Positions 1 to 8,088 of a stretch of 35,129 nucleotides of DNA are shown here, in pieces (position 1 is the stretch's first letter; each line of letters begins with the position of its first letter). A program made the translations under genes and the position numbers. Source of the DNA: Oscillospiraceae bacterium (GTDB lineage Bacteria > Bacillota > Clostridia > Oscillospirales > Ruminococcaceae). The notes under the pieces were generated by a model that was not told the DNA's origin, searched no databases, and saw only the letters and a program-made list of their open reading frames with translations. Location of the stretch: assembly GCA_902772105.1 (NCBI GenBank), contig CACXZI010000012.1, positions 3,333 through 38,461 of the forward strand. Direction: 5' to 3'.

Positions 1-215
1 TTTAAATTTGCTATTACTTTAAATTTATATCTCGCTGGAATATTTTATCAAGACTTATAGTTACTACGGCCTGCTAAATCCTTTTTTTCAGTACGTAGTA
101 AGTTTGCTGGAACATAAAATATATCACTCGCCATACCATTAGATAAAACTTTATAAACCTGCCAAACTAGCTTTAACCTATATCAAAATTTAAAAGAATT
201 ATATTATTTCTTTAA
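1..215 (-). repeat. Modular repeat array 1 (cut by window edge)
   Basis: Read on the minus strand, a leader ending near 215 is followed by the constant blocks of the family: GGCGAGTGA near 128-140, CTACGTA near 91-100, TTTAGCAGG near 70-80, and a degenerate copy continuing off the left edge. The leader resembles that of array 2 (rich in TTTAAA, with TTTTGATATAGGTTAAA). Positions 1-80 are nearly identical to 9897-9976. The gene that this array faces lies outside the window. No coding potential is seen. Confidence 0.85.
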
Positions 216-487
216 ATTTATATTAATATACCTGATAACTATAGCTTAAATTAATTTCTAATATTGTAAATCAATTTTAATTTTTGATAAAAAATTTATT
301 AGTCTCACTAAATAAAAAATATATCTTTATTCGATAGATAATTATATTTATGTAGCTAAAATTTAAACTGTTTGTTTTTTTATATTAAGCTATTTCTATA
401 CTATCAGTTTAAATTGATTTCATATTATAAAATATTATTTTTTTAATTAACCTTCAAAATTTGTAATATGAATTTATACTCTATAAG

Positions 488-517
488 TTGACGGGTGTAA
501 ATAACTTTTATTATAAA
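488..517 (+). promoter_or_regulatory. Candidate promoter for a small RNA
   Basis: TTGACG at 488-493 is followed after 17-18 bases by TTATAA/TATAAA at 511-517. It faces a palindrome at 547-570 and a terminator hairpin at 661-692, with no convincing open reading frame between. In such AT-rich DNA a TATAAA box alone is weak, so the call rests mainly on the -35 hexamer and the terminator. Confidence 0.45.
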
Positions 518-522
518 TAACC

Positions 523-697
523 AAATATTCTAATATATTTGTTTTTATGTTTATTGATATCAATAAACATTGATAATAAATTTTGCAGTATCAAGATATG
601 TATTATATACGTAAATATAACTTATAGTATAATTATATATTTAAGAACAAATTATAAGACAATCTCCATAACTTTTAAAAATTATGGGGATTTTTTA
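523..697 (+). ncRNA. Candidate small RNA with palindromic hairpin
   Basis: A transcript from the candidate promoter to the terminator would be about 175 nt. It contains a perfect 24-base palindrome at 547-570 (ATGTTTATTGAT followed by its reverse complement), which would form a long 5' hairpin, and ends in an 11-bp hairpin plus T-run. No standard RNA family is recognised. The only reading frame here starts with TTG, has no ribosome binding site and runs through the terminator, so a protein is unlikely. The palindrome might instead be a DNA operator. Confidence 0.35.
661..697 (+). terminator. Intrinsic terminator
   Basis: AATCTCCATAA (661-671) pairs with TTATGGGGATT (682-692) with one G-U pair, and TTTT follows. 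The T-run is on the plus-strand side. It also lies just past the stop of the minus-strand gene at 708, so the hairpin may serve that gene too, although the minus-side T-run is poor. Confidence 0.6.
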
Positions 698-707
698 AAT
701 TTTAAAT

Positions 708-1061
708 TTAAATGTTTAATTTTTTTTTGATTATGTCATAGATTTTATTCTTTTCGCATATGGTAAAGTTGTATGTTTTACGCATTTTTTTTAATATATT
801 ATTTGTTTCTCTATCTACTCCGGTGTCTATAAAAATAAGTTTTGTGTCTTTAAAACGTTTTTTTCTTTTATTTTTTGCAAAATGTTTTCTAATTAAATAT
901 TCCAAATTTTCAACATGGCCTGAAAGAGTGACAACTTTTATTTTAGAATATTTTTTAAAATCTGTGTTATCGGTAAATATAAAATTTTGCAAAAGATTAA
1001 TAACATAAAAAACGCCTAAAGAGCATAAAAAAACAATGATGACTAAAAGTGTGTTGTTCAT
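708..1061 (-). CDS. Small membrane-anchored hypothetical protein
   Basis: 117 residues. A hydrophobic N-terminal segment (about residues 4-27) is followed by a basic cytosolic-looking domain. Residues 45-117 carry a 'LSGHVENLEYLIRKHF' stretch and 'LIFIDTGVDRETNNIL', a layout I associate with a small uncharacterised clostridial family (an LxGHxExxExxxR segment, then a strand ending in D-x-G-x-D-x-E-T). The function is unknown. A clear Shine-Dalgarno AAAAGGAG lies 12 bases before the ATG, which supports translation. It is divergent from the deacetylase at 1212. The hairpin just downstream could end its transcript. It could be a degraded glycosyltransferase-like fold, but no catalytic motif is visible. 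Confidence 0.7.
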   Translation of the reverse strand: MNNTLLVIIVFLCSLGVFYVINLLQNFIFTDNTDFKKYSKIKVVTLSGHVENLEYLIRKHFAKNKRKKRFKDTKLIFIDTGVDRETNNILKKMRKTYNFTICEKNKIYDIIKKKLNI

Positions 1062-1146
1062 ATTTAAATCTACTCCTTTTATAAATTAGTATATGTAGTT
1101 AAAAAAATTTGGTGAAAGGAATAAAAAAAAGGAATTATATTGGTTT

Positions 1147-1175
1147 TTGACAATTTAAAAATTTTGTCATATAAT
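1147..1175 (+). promoter_or_regulatory. Sigma-A promoter of the deacetylase, with inverted repeat in the spacer
   Basis: TTGACA at 1147-1152, a 17-bp spacer and TATAAT at 1170-1175 match the consensus exactly. The inverted repeat TGACAA-N10-TTGTCA (1148-1169) fills the spacer and overlaps the -35 box, where a repressor would block polymerase. The regulator is unknown. Confidence 0.85.
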
Positions 1176-1211
1176 TTTTTTTAGCTTTAAAATAGCAGGA
1201 AGAGGTTTTTA

Positions 1212-2846
1212 ATGAAAAATATTAATGGAGAAAACGAGAAGAAGGGTAAAGTTGAAAAGAATAAAAAAAATAAATATGTTGATGCAACTAAAATAAATGC
1301 AAATATGCATATGCATACTTATAACCCAACACACAAACCAGCAAAAGCGCATGTGATATCTTATGAACATAAAACATCTAAAGACGAACATAAAACATCT
1401 AAAGAACATGTTAATGATTTACATAACAAATCTAAGGATGTTAAATCAATTAAAAAAGATAATAATAAAAATGTGGGGAAAATTTTAACTTTAATTTTCT
1501 TTGTGATTTTTAGTGGATTTTTAATGGTATCTTTGTTGATTTTTCAACATAGAAGAAACAGCGTTAGAATTGAAAAAATGGTTAAAGAAATTGGAGTTAA
1601 TCGTGTTTTAAAAGGAGAAAAAGAAGGAATTGATTATAATTTAAATTTTCCTTATTTTCAGTTTACAGATTTAGATAAAATTATTTATGAAGATTTGCAA
1701 AAAGAAATTTCTTCATATATCTCAAAAAAGAAAGAATCTGGTGTTAAAAATGCTTTGATGAAGAGTGACTATAGTAGTTATGCTTTTAATGATAATCATG
1801 GTGTTTCTGTTGATATTAGGTTTTTGCAAAAAGATAAAGAAGAAAAAAAGCATTTTGTTAAAACATTTGTATTTTGTTATGGAAAACAGTTAGCTGCCAA
1901 AAACTTATTTAAAGAGAGTAAGGTAAAAAATGTTGTTTCTGCAATAAAAAATGAAATACGATCAAACAAAAAATATTCTCAAGCAATAAAAAAATATAAT
2001 GTAGATTTAGACAAAAAACTTTCTAATGATTTGAAAACACTTAAAAATGTTGTGGTAAAAGAAGATTCGGTTGAGTTTTTATATAATGAAGGGGAGATAT
2101 TGCCAGAAAAATTTGGGGTTATTAGTGCTGAAATTGATAATAGTGCTTTAAAAGAAGCATTTTCTAACACATATTTTAAAATAAACCCAAAAGAAGGGAA
2201 AATAAAAGGTGAAGATCTTGAAAAAAGCAAAAAGCCGTTGATAGCTTTAACTTTTGATGATGGACCTTTGGATGAAACAACAAATGATATTCTAGATACG
2301 TTAGAGAAATATGATGTTAAATCAACATTTTTTGTTATAGGGCAAAACGCAGAAAAGCATCCAGAAATAGTTAAAAGAGAATTTTCTAGTGGTCATGAAA
2401 TTGCAAACCACACCTATTCTCATCCGGTTTTAACACATTTGGGTGAAAAGAAAATTCGTTCGCAGATTGAAAAAACAAATGATATTGTTAAAGAAATAAC
2501 AGGAGTATCGCCAAAACTTGTTCGAGCACCTACAGGATCGGTTAATAAACTTGTTAAAAAAACTGTTAATAGCCCTTTAATATATTGGACTGTGGACACA
2601 AGAGACTGGCAAACTAAAAGTGCTAAAAAAACAATAAAAAATGTTCTTGATCAAGCACGTGATGGAGCTATTATTTTAATGCATGATGTTCAACCAAGCA
2701 CAGTTGAAGCAATTAAAACAATTATTCCTGAATTGCAAGAACGTGGATTTTCGATGGTTACTGTTAGTGAGATGTTTAGGCTAAAAAATATTTCATTAGA
2801 AAAAGGTATACAATATGTTAGTGCTGTTAAAGAGGAAGAAGATTAA
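1212..2846 (+). CDS. Membrane-anchored polysaccharide (peptidoglycan) deacetylase, NodB domain
   Basis: 544 residues, PgdA-like. Residues 1-88 are a polar Lys/His-rich cytosolic tail with a duplicated EHKTSK motif. One membrane span covers about 90-111. A middle extracytoplasmic domain (about 120-335) resembles the region before the catalytic domain in streptococcal PgdA. The C-terminal NodB domain has TFDDGP (about 346-352, catalytic and metal Asp), HTYSH (about 400-404, metal His), RAPTG (about 438), VDTRDW (about 460) and LMHD (about 489), so all CE4 catalytic motifs are present. The family removes acetyl groups from N-acetylglucosamine in cell-wall glycan, giving lysozyme resistance. The ATG follows AGGAAGAGG at 7 bases. 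The gene looks monocistronic with its own promoter. The His-rich tail is longer than usual for the family. Confidence 0.9.
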   Translation: MKNINGENEKKGKVEKNKKNKYVDATKINANMHMHTYNPTHKPAKAHVISYEHKTSKDEHKTSKEHVNDLHNKSKDVKSIKKDNNKNVGKILTLIFFVIFSGFLMVSLLIFQHRRNSVRIEKMVKEIGVNRVLKGEKEGIDYNLNFPYFQFTDLDKIIYEDLQKEISSYISKKKESGVKNALMKSDYSSYAFNDNHGVSVDIRFLQKDKEEKKHFVKTFVFCYGKQLAAKNLFKESKVKNVVSAIKNEIRSNKKYSQAIKKYNVDLDKKLSNDLKTLKNVVVKEDSVEFLYNEGEILPEKFGVISAEIDNSALKEAFSNTYFKINPKEGKIKGEDLEKSKKPLIALTFDDGPLDETTNDILDTLEKYDVKSTFFVIGQNAEKHPEIVKREFSSGHEIANHTYSHPVLTHLGEKKIRSQIEKTNDIVKEITGVSPKLVRAPTGSVNKLVKKTVNSPLIYWTVDTRDWQTKSAKKTIKNVLDQARDGAIILMHDVQPSTVEAIKTIIPELQERGFSMVTVSEMFRLKNISLEKGIQYVSAVKEEED

Positions 2847-3169
2847 TTAAGGATATTTAATAAATTTTAAAGATATATATTGAGGAATTTAATTTAAATA
2901 TAAAGATATTTTAAAATTTAATTGAATTATTTTTGTATATAAATAACTAAGAGATTGAAATAGGTTATATTTAATTTTTTGGTAGGTTGTGGATTTCAAA
3001 TATAATTAAAAGTTTATTGTAATTATAATAATATTATAAAATTAAACTCATAGTAAAAATCCAAAATAATTTTTGTTAAGATTAAATAGGTTTTAGTGAT
3101 TATGAAGATTTATAATATAAAATTAATTTTAAGTATAATTGTTAGATATATTAACATAAATTTAAAGAA
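2847..3169. other. Gene-free AT-rich spacer upstream of array 2
   Basis: No reading frame with a ribosome binding site is seen. The second half (about 3030-3110) shares segments such as TATTATAAAATTAAA and TTTTTGTTAAGATT with the region upstream of array 4 (about 7500-7560), so the conserved part of these arrays may extend several hundred bases upstream of the first constant block. Confidence 0.5.
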
Positions 3170-3868
3170 ATAATATAATTTTTTTAAAATTTGATATAGG
3201 TTAAATCAAGTTTAAAAGGAGTAGAGAGTTTTATCTAATGGTATGGCGAGTGATTTACTTAAAATAGGATTTAGCAGGTTTAATAAATTTTGATTAAACT
3301 TCAAACCTATGTTTAGCAGGTTTAAAAAGTTTCTTTAAACTTTATGGCGAGTGATTTACTTAAAATTCCAGCAAACTAACTACGTAATGAAAAAAGAATT
3401 TAGCAGGCCGAATGAAGTTTCTTAAAATTTTCTGGCGAGTGATTTACTTAAAATTCCAGCAAACTTTCTACGTAATGAAAAAAGGATTTAGCAGGTCTTT
3501 CAATTAGATTAAACTTTATAGCGAGTGATACACTACAATTTATATCAAACTTTTTACGTATTGAAAAAAGGATTTAGCAGGTCTTTCAATTAGATTAAAT
3601 TTTCTGGCGAGTGACCTACTATTAATTCCAGCAAACTAACTACGTATTGAAAAAAGAATTTAGCAGGTTTAATAAATTTTGATTAAACTTCAAACCTAGT
3701 TTAGCAGGTTTAAAAAGTTTCTTTAAACTTTATGGCGAGTGATAAACTTAAAATTATATCAAACTTTCTACGTAATGAAAAGGATTTAGCAGGTCTTTTA
3801 ATTAGATTAAATTTTCTGGCGAGTGAAATATTTAAAGTTTCATAAAACTTACTACGTAATGAAAATGT
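3170..3868 (+). repeat. Modular repeat array 2, upstream of rpmB
   Basis: The leader at about 3170-3245 is followed by alternating blocks: TTTAGCAGG (near 3270, 3312, 3399, 3487, 3571, 3659, 3700, 3784), GCGAGTGA (near 3246, 3348, 3435, 3520, 3607, 3736, 3820) and CTACGTA or TTACGTA followed by N-TGAAA (near 3380, 3468, 3554, 3641, 3768, 3852). Successive units are 84-88 bp apart. The last block ends within a few bases of the rpmB -35 box. All frames are full of stops. Confidence 0.9.
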
Positions 3869-3896
3869 TGCAAAAAGAAAAGTAGTGTGTTATAAT
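3868..3896 (+). promoter_or_regulatory. Sigma-A promoter of rpmB
   Basis: TTGCAA at 3868-3873, a 17-bp spacer, then TATAAT at 3891-3896. It lies directly against the end of array 2. Confidence 0.85.
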
Positions 3897-3942
3897 GTGA
3901 GCGTATTTTAAAATAGAGTAGAAATGTTATGGAGGTTTTGAT

Positions 3943-4128
3943 ATGGCAAAGTGTTTTTATTGTGATAAATCTTTGCGTTTTGGAATAAAAGTGTCGCATT
4001 CGCATAGACGATCGAATAGAACTTTTAAACCAAACTTAAGAAGAGTTAAAGCAATTGTAAAAGGTGCACCAACACATATTCGAGTTTGTACGCGTTGTTT
4101 AAGATCTGGAAAAGTAGCCAGAGCGTAA
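3943..4128 (+). CDS. rpmB: Ribosomal protein L28
   Basis: 61 residues, the usual length for Firmicute L28, a late-assembling large-subunit protein. The opening CFYCDKSLRFG, the central HSHRRSNRTFKPNLRRV and the closing CTRC are typical. Cysteines 4, 7, 49 and 52 form two CxxC pairs, so this is the zinc-binding (C+) form. A strong GGAGG lies 8 bases before the ATG. The gene has its own promoter and is followed by a terminator, so it is probably a single-gene unit between two other plus-strand genes. Confidence 0.97.
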   Translation: MAKCFYCDKSLRFGIKVSHSHRRSNRTFKPNLRRVKAIVKGAPTHIRVCTRCLRSGKVARA

Positions 4129-4149
4129 AATAAAAAAATATAATAAAAA

Positions 4150-4191
4150 GGGCTTAAGTAATGTGGATATTATTTTGAGCCTATTTTTTTT
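4150..4191 (+). terminator. Intrinsic terminator after rpmB
   Basis: GGCTTAAGTAAT (4151-4162) pairs with ATTATTTTGAGCC (about 4169-4181), allowing G-U pairs and a one-base bulge, and is followed by TATTTTTTTT. A GTG at 4163 in the glyA frame lies in the hairpin loop, which argues against it being the glyA start. Confidence 0.75.
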
Positions 4192-4204
4192 GGGGTTAAA
4201 TGGG

Positions 4205-5464
4205 ATGTATGATAAAGAGATTAAAATGTTAGAGAAGTTAAAAGAAAGTGATGAAGAAATTTTTAATTTAGTGAAAAAAGAGATGGAAAAAGAGCAGGAA
4301 AGCATAAATTTAATAGCGAGCGAAAATATAGCGTCTTTTGGTGTTAGGAGTGCTGTTGGATCTATTTTTGTTAATAGATATGCAGAAGGATGCGTTGGCA
4401 ATAGATTTTTTGGTGGATGTGAAAATATAGATAGAGTGGAAGAGCTTGCAATAAAAAGGGCAAAAAAGCTTTTTAAATGTTCATATGTTAATGTTCAGGC
4501 TTATTCTGGTTCTTGTGCTAATTTGGCGGTTTATTTTGCATTATTAAAGCCTGGTGATAGTGTTTTAGGGCTTAGTTTAAATGCAGGAGGGCATATAACT
4601 CATGGCAGTCCTTATAATATATCGGGGGAGTTATATAATTTTATACCGTATGGATTAGATGAAAAAACAGAGTTAATAGACTACTTTGAACTAAGAAGGC
4701 TAGCAAAAGAGAAAAAGCCAAAGATGATTGTGGCAGGAGCTTCGGCATATCCTAGAATTATAGATTTTGAAAAGATTTATAAAATAGCGAGAGAAGTTGG
4801 AGCATATTTAATGGTTGATATTGCGCATATTGCAGGGCTTATTTGTGCTGGGTTATATCCGTCTCCTTTTGGGTTTTGTGATGTTGTTACAGCTACTACG
4901 AACAAAACGTTAAGAGGGCCAAGAAGTGGGTTAATTCTTTGTGATGACTATGAAATAGCAAAGAAAATAGATAAAGCACTGTTTCCGGGGTTGCAAGGAG
5001 GGCCATTTATTGGAACAATTGCTGGAGTTGCTGTTTGTTTTAAAGAAGCTTTAACAAAAGAGTTTAGGGAATATCAAGAAAACATAATAAAAAATTCAAA
5101 GAGATTAGCAAAAGAGCTAATGGATAGAGGGATAAAATTAATATCTAATGGAACAGATATACATTTTAGTTTAATAGATTTAAGGAAATTTAAAATAACG
5201 GGGCAAGAGATGCAAAAAAGGCTTGAATCTATTAATATTATAGTTAATAAAAACACAGTTTTAAATGATGAAGAGAGGCCGTCTATTACGAGTGGAATTA
5301 GGGTTGGAACGCCTTTAATCACAACAAGAGGGTTTAAAGAAAATGATATGGAAGAAATAGCAAAATGTATATATATGGTTTTAGAAGATTTTGAAGGAAA
5401 TAGAGAAAGATGTTTAGAAATAGTTAAGAATTTAGTTTTAAAATATCCTATTTTAAATTTTTAA
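4205..5464 (+). CDS. glyA: Serine hydroxymethyltransferase with altered active-site residues
   Basis: 419 residues, normal family length. It is a PLP enzyme that converts serine and tetrahydrofolate to glycine and methylene-tetrahydrofolate. The ATG at 4205 gives the usual MYDKEI opening; the in-frame GTG at 4163 lies inside the upstream terminator. Retained residues are NLIASEN (35-41), Y59, GGH (128-130), the D205 and H208 region and the PLP lysine K234. Several normally near-invariant positions differ. The usual YPGKRYYGG is CVGNRFFGG (63-71), so the proton-transfer tyrosine (E. coli Tyr65) is Phe69. PHSGSQAN is AYSGSCAN (99-106). THKTLRGPRGG is TNKTLRGPRSG (232-242), so E. coli His228 is Asn233. 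The fold is intact, but activity or specificity may be changed. Confidence 0.93.
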   Translation: MYDKEIKMLEKLKESDEEIFNLVKKEMEKEQESINLIASENIASFGVRSAVGSIFVNRYAEGCVGNRFFGGCENIDRVEELAIKRAKKLFKCSYVNVQAYSGSCANLAVYFALLKPGDSVLGLSLNAGGHITHGSPYNISGELYNFIPYGLDEKTELIDYFELRRLAKEKKPKMIVAGASAYPRIIDFEKIYKIAREVGAYLMVDIAHIAGLICAGLYPSPFGFCDVVTATTNKTLRGPRSGLILCDDYEIAKKIDKALFPGLQGGPFIGTIAGVAVCFKEALTKEFREYQENIIKNSKRLAKELMDRGIKLISNGTDIHFSLIDLRKFKITGQEMQKRLESINIIVNKNTVLNDEERPSITSGIRVGTPLITTRGFKENDMEEIAKCIYMVLEDFEGNRERCLEIVKNLVLKYPILNF

Positions 5465-5640
5465 ATTTTTCAGATTAGGTTATTATAAAAAAGTGTATAT
5501 GAATTTATTTTAGTAAGCAATATAGAAGAATTATTTATGGTGGGGTTAAAAAGGAGTTGTTGGGTTTTAGTTATATTAAGTAAAAGATTTAAATAATAAA
5601 ATTAAATTTTATATATAATTTTGTAGTTTTTAAGGTGGAG
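5465..5640. other. Short gene-free spacer after glyA
   Basis: AT-rich, with no coding frame and no clear terminator hairpin. It leads into the leader of array 3. Confidence 0.4.
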
Positions 5641-6690
5641 ATTTTTTTTAAAGTTTGATATAATTTAAATGAAGTTTAGCAGGGTTAAAAATTTTTATAA
5701 AACAATAAACTAAGTTTAGCAGGTCTTAAAATTTAAATTAAACTTTATGGCGAGTGACCTAATATAAATTATATTAAACTTCCTACGTACTGAAAAAAAA
5801 TTTAGCAGGTCTTTAAATTAGATTAAATTTTCCAGCGAGTGATATATTTAAAATAGTATTTAGCAGGTCTTTCAATTAGATTAAACTTTATGGCGAGTGA
5901 TATATTTTATGTTTCAGCAAACTTACTACGTAATGAAAAAATTTAGCAGGTCTTTAAATTAGATTAAATTTTCCAGCGAGTGACCTAATATAAATTGTAT
6001 TAAATTTCCTACGTATTGAAAAAAGGATTTAGCAGGCCGAATGAAGTTTCTTAAAACTTCCCAGCGAGTGATAAACCTAAAATTCCAGCAAACTTCCTAC
6101 GTACTGAAAAAAAAGTTTAGCAGGCCGAATGAAGTTTCTTAAAACTTCCCAGCGAGTGATAAACCTAAAATTCCAGCAAACTTCCTACGTACTGAAAAAA
6201 AAGTTTAGCAGGTCTTTTAATTTAAATTAAATTTTCTGGCGAGTGATAAACTTAAAATTATATCAAACTAACTACGTACTGAAAAGAATTTAGCAGGTCT
6301 TTTAATTTAAATTAAATTTTCCAGCGAGTGACCTAATATAAATTGTATTAAATTTCCTACGTATTGAAAAAAGGGTTTAGCAGGTCTTTCAATTAGATTA
6401 AACTTTATGGCGAGTGATATATTTATAATTTCAGCAAACTTCCTACGTAATGAAAAAATGGCGAGTGACCTACTATTAATTCCATAAAACTTTCTACGTA
6501 CTGAAAAAAAATTTAGCAGGCAGAATAAAGTTTTATTTAATGGTATGGTGAAGTGATTTGATTTAAATAAGGTTTAGCAGGCCGAATAAATTAGATTAAA
6601 CTTTATGGCGAGTGATCTATTTAAGCTTTGATCAAACTAACTACGTAATGAAAAAACGTAATGAAAAAACGTAATGAAAGGGGATTTAAA
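5640..6690 (+). repeat. Modular repeat array 3, upstream of the Nudix gene
   Basis: This is the largest array, with about ten TACGTA blocks. It starts with TTTGATATAATTTAAA, whose TATAAT (5659-5664) is preceded by TG and one base, an extended -10. Two consecutive 88-bp units (about 6030-6205) are nearly identical, while neighbours combine other linkers. At the right end ACGTAATGAAA occurs three times in tandem (about 6642-6679), and the last copy runs straight into the Shine-Dalgarno AAAGGGG of the Nudix gene. Confidence 0.9.
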
Positions 6691-6691
6691 G

Positions 6692-7225
6692 ATGTTTGAA
6701 GAAAAGTGTAGAGAAGAAAAGAGAATTTTTTCTGGAGTGTTATTAAATTTAAACGAAGATATGGTTGAATTAAATGATGGCAGTGTAAAAACCAGGGAAT
6801 ATGTAAAAACTGCTGATGCTAGTTGTTGTGTTGCACTAGATAAAGACAATAATATAATATTGGTTAAGCAGTTTAGATATGCGCATAGAAAAGAATTAAT
6901 AGAGCTTCCTGCTGGGAAAATAGATTTTGGTGAAACTCCAATTGAAGCTGCAAAAAGGGAACTTTTGGAAGAAACGGGATTTATATCAAATGAATGGGAA
7001 GAGCTTGGTTTTTTTTATCCTGCAACATATAGCACGCAAAAACTATATATATTTTTAGCAAAAAATGTTAGGTGGCAGCGAGATTTAAATTTAGATGAAG
7101 GTGAATTTTTAAGTGTTTTAAAGGTTTCTTATAATGATTTTTTAAAGGATGTTTTAGGTGGGAAAATTAAAGATTCTAAAACAATAATTGGTGTTTTAAA
7201 ATATAATGAAAAATTAAATTCATAA
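6692..7225 (+). CDS. Nudix hydrolase, ADP-ribose pyrophosphatase type
   Basis: 177 residues. The Nudix box GX5EX7REUXEEXGU is complete in two adjoining pieces: GKIDFGE, then TPIEAAKRELLEETGF (about residues 87-109). Before it, the VKQFRYAHRKELIELPAGKI region matches the NudF/ADP-ribose pyrophosphatase subgroup, which cleaves ADP-ribose to AMP and ribose 5-phosphate. The ATG at 6692 is preferred over the in-frame ATG at 6674, because the AAAGGGG that would serve as binding site lies between them. That binding site directly follows the last block of array 3, so the 5' leader of this mRNA probably contains repeat sequence. The exact substrate is inferred. Confidence 0.88.
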   Translation: MFEEKCREEKRIFSGVLLNLNEDMVELNDGSVKTREYVKTADASCCVALDKDNNIILVKQFRYAHRKELIELPAGKIDFGETPIEAAKRELLEETGFISNEWEELGFFYPATYSTQKLYIFLAKNVRWQRDLNLDEGEFLSVLKVSYNDFLKDVLGGKIKDSKTIIGVLKYNEKLNS

Positions 7226-7690
7226 TTTATTTATATATTTTAGATTGTTTATATATAGCTATAATTTTAATACTAAATATATTATATTAGTTTTAATTTA
7301 TAAAAAATAATGAGAGGATATATATGAGAAATATTAATATAATTTTTTAACTCAAAAAAAATTAAATTTTATATTAGTGAAGTTATTCGATGAAGCATTT
7401 TTTAATGTTATATTAAGATATTAGAAAAAATTTATGATATAAATTAACTTTAAAATTAAAGTTAACTTTTTATTAATTAGATTGAAGTTGATTGTATTAA
7501 TATTATAAAATTAAAATTTAAAATAGTTTTTGTTAAGATTGAATGGGGTTTTAATTAAAAATTCTTCTAAAATTTTGTAGTTTAAAAAAAGTTTATAGAG
7601 AAGTTATAGTAATTATAAAAAATTAAGTTAATTTATAATATAGAAATTAATCCAGATTTTGATTGTTATGTATATTAATAAAAATTTAGA
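7226..7690. other. Gene-free AT-rich spacer
   Basis: No gene is seen. A ribosome-binding-like GAGAGG precedes an 8-codon frame at 7324-7350 that is too short to call. From about 7500 the sequence shares segments with the stretch upstream of array 2. Confidence 0.5.
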
Positions 7691-8088
7691 GAACTAATAT
7701 AATTCTTTTAAAATTAGATATATTTTAAATTAAGTTTAGCAGGCAGAATAAAGTTTTATATAATGATATGGTGAAGTGATTTGATTTAAATAGTATTTAG
7801 CAGGTCTTTCAATTAGATTAAACTTTATGGCGAGTGATAAATTTAAAATAGAATTTAGCAGGTCTTTTAATTTAAATTAAATTTTCCAGCGAGTGATATA
7901 TTTTAAGTTTAATCAAACTTCCTACGTAATGAAACTTTCTACGTAATGAAAAAAAATTTAGCAGGCCGAATAAATTTGATTAGACTTTATGGCGAGTGAT
8001 AGACTTAAAGTAATATCAAACTTCCTACGTACTGAAAAAATGGCGAGTGATATATTTTATGTTTCAGCAAACTTACTACGTAATGAAA
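7690..8088 (+). repeat. Modular repeat array 4, running into the 3' end of rnc
   Basis: The leader is a degenerate form (TTAGATATATTTTAAATTAAG). TTTAGCAGG blocks follow near 7736, 7797, 7855 and 7958, GCGAGTGA blocks near 7832, 7890, 7992 and 8043, and four CTACGTA blocks. The last block, CTACGTAATGAAA (8076-8088), overlaps the end of the opposite-strand rnc gene and contains its stop codon. Confidence 0.9.

Noticed and set aside
539-730. 63-codon reading frame
   Set aside because: TTG start without a binding site, runs through the terminator hairpin, composition of AT-rich noncoding DNA.
3240-3360. CIRCE-like heat-shock operator formed by TTTAGCAGG and GCGAGTGA
   Set aside because: CIRCE is TTAGCACTC-N9-GAGTGCTAA. 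The blocks here are not inverted complements and their spacing is about 28-35 bp.
4163-4204. Earlier GTG start for glyA
   Set aside because: It lies within the rpmB terminator hairpin and adds residues not found in the family, whereas ATG at 4205 gives the standard N-terminus.
7324-7350. 8-codon peptide with GAGAGG upstream
   Set aside because: Too short to support. The binding-site match could be chance and no homologous copy is seen.
3170-8088. CRISPR array
   Set aside because: Repeats are composite with three short constant blocks, linkers recur between units instead of being unique spacers, and no cas gene is near.
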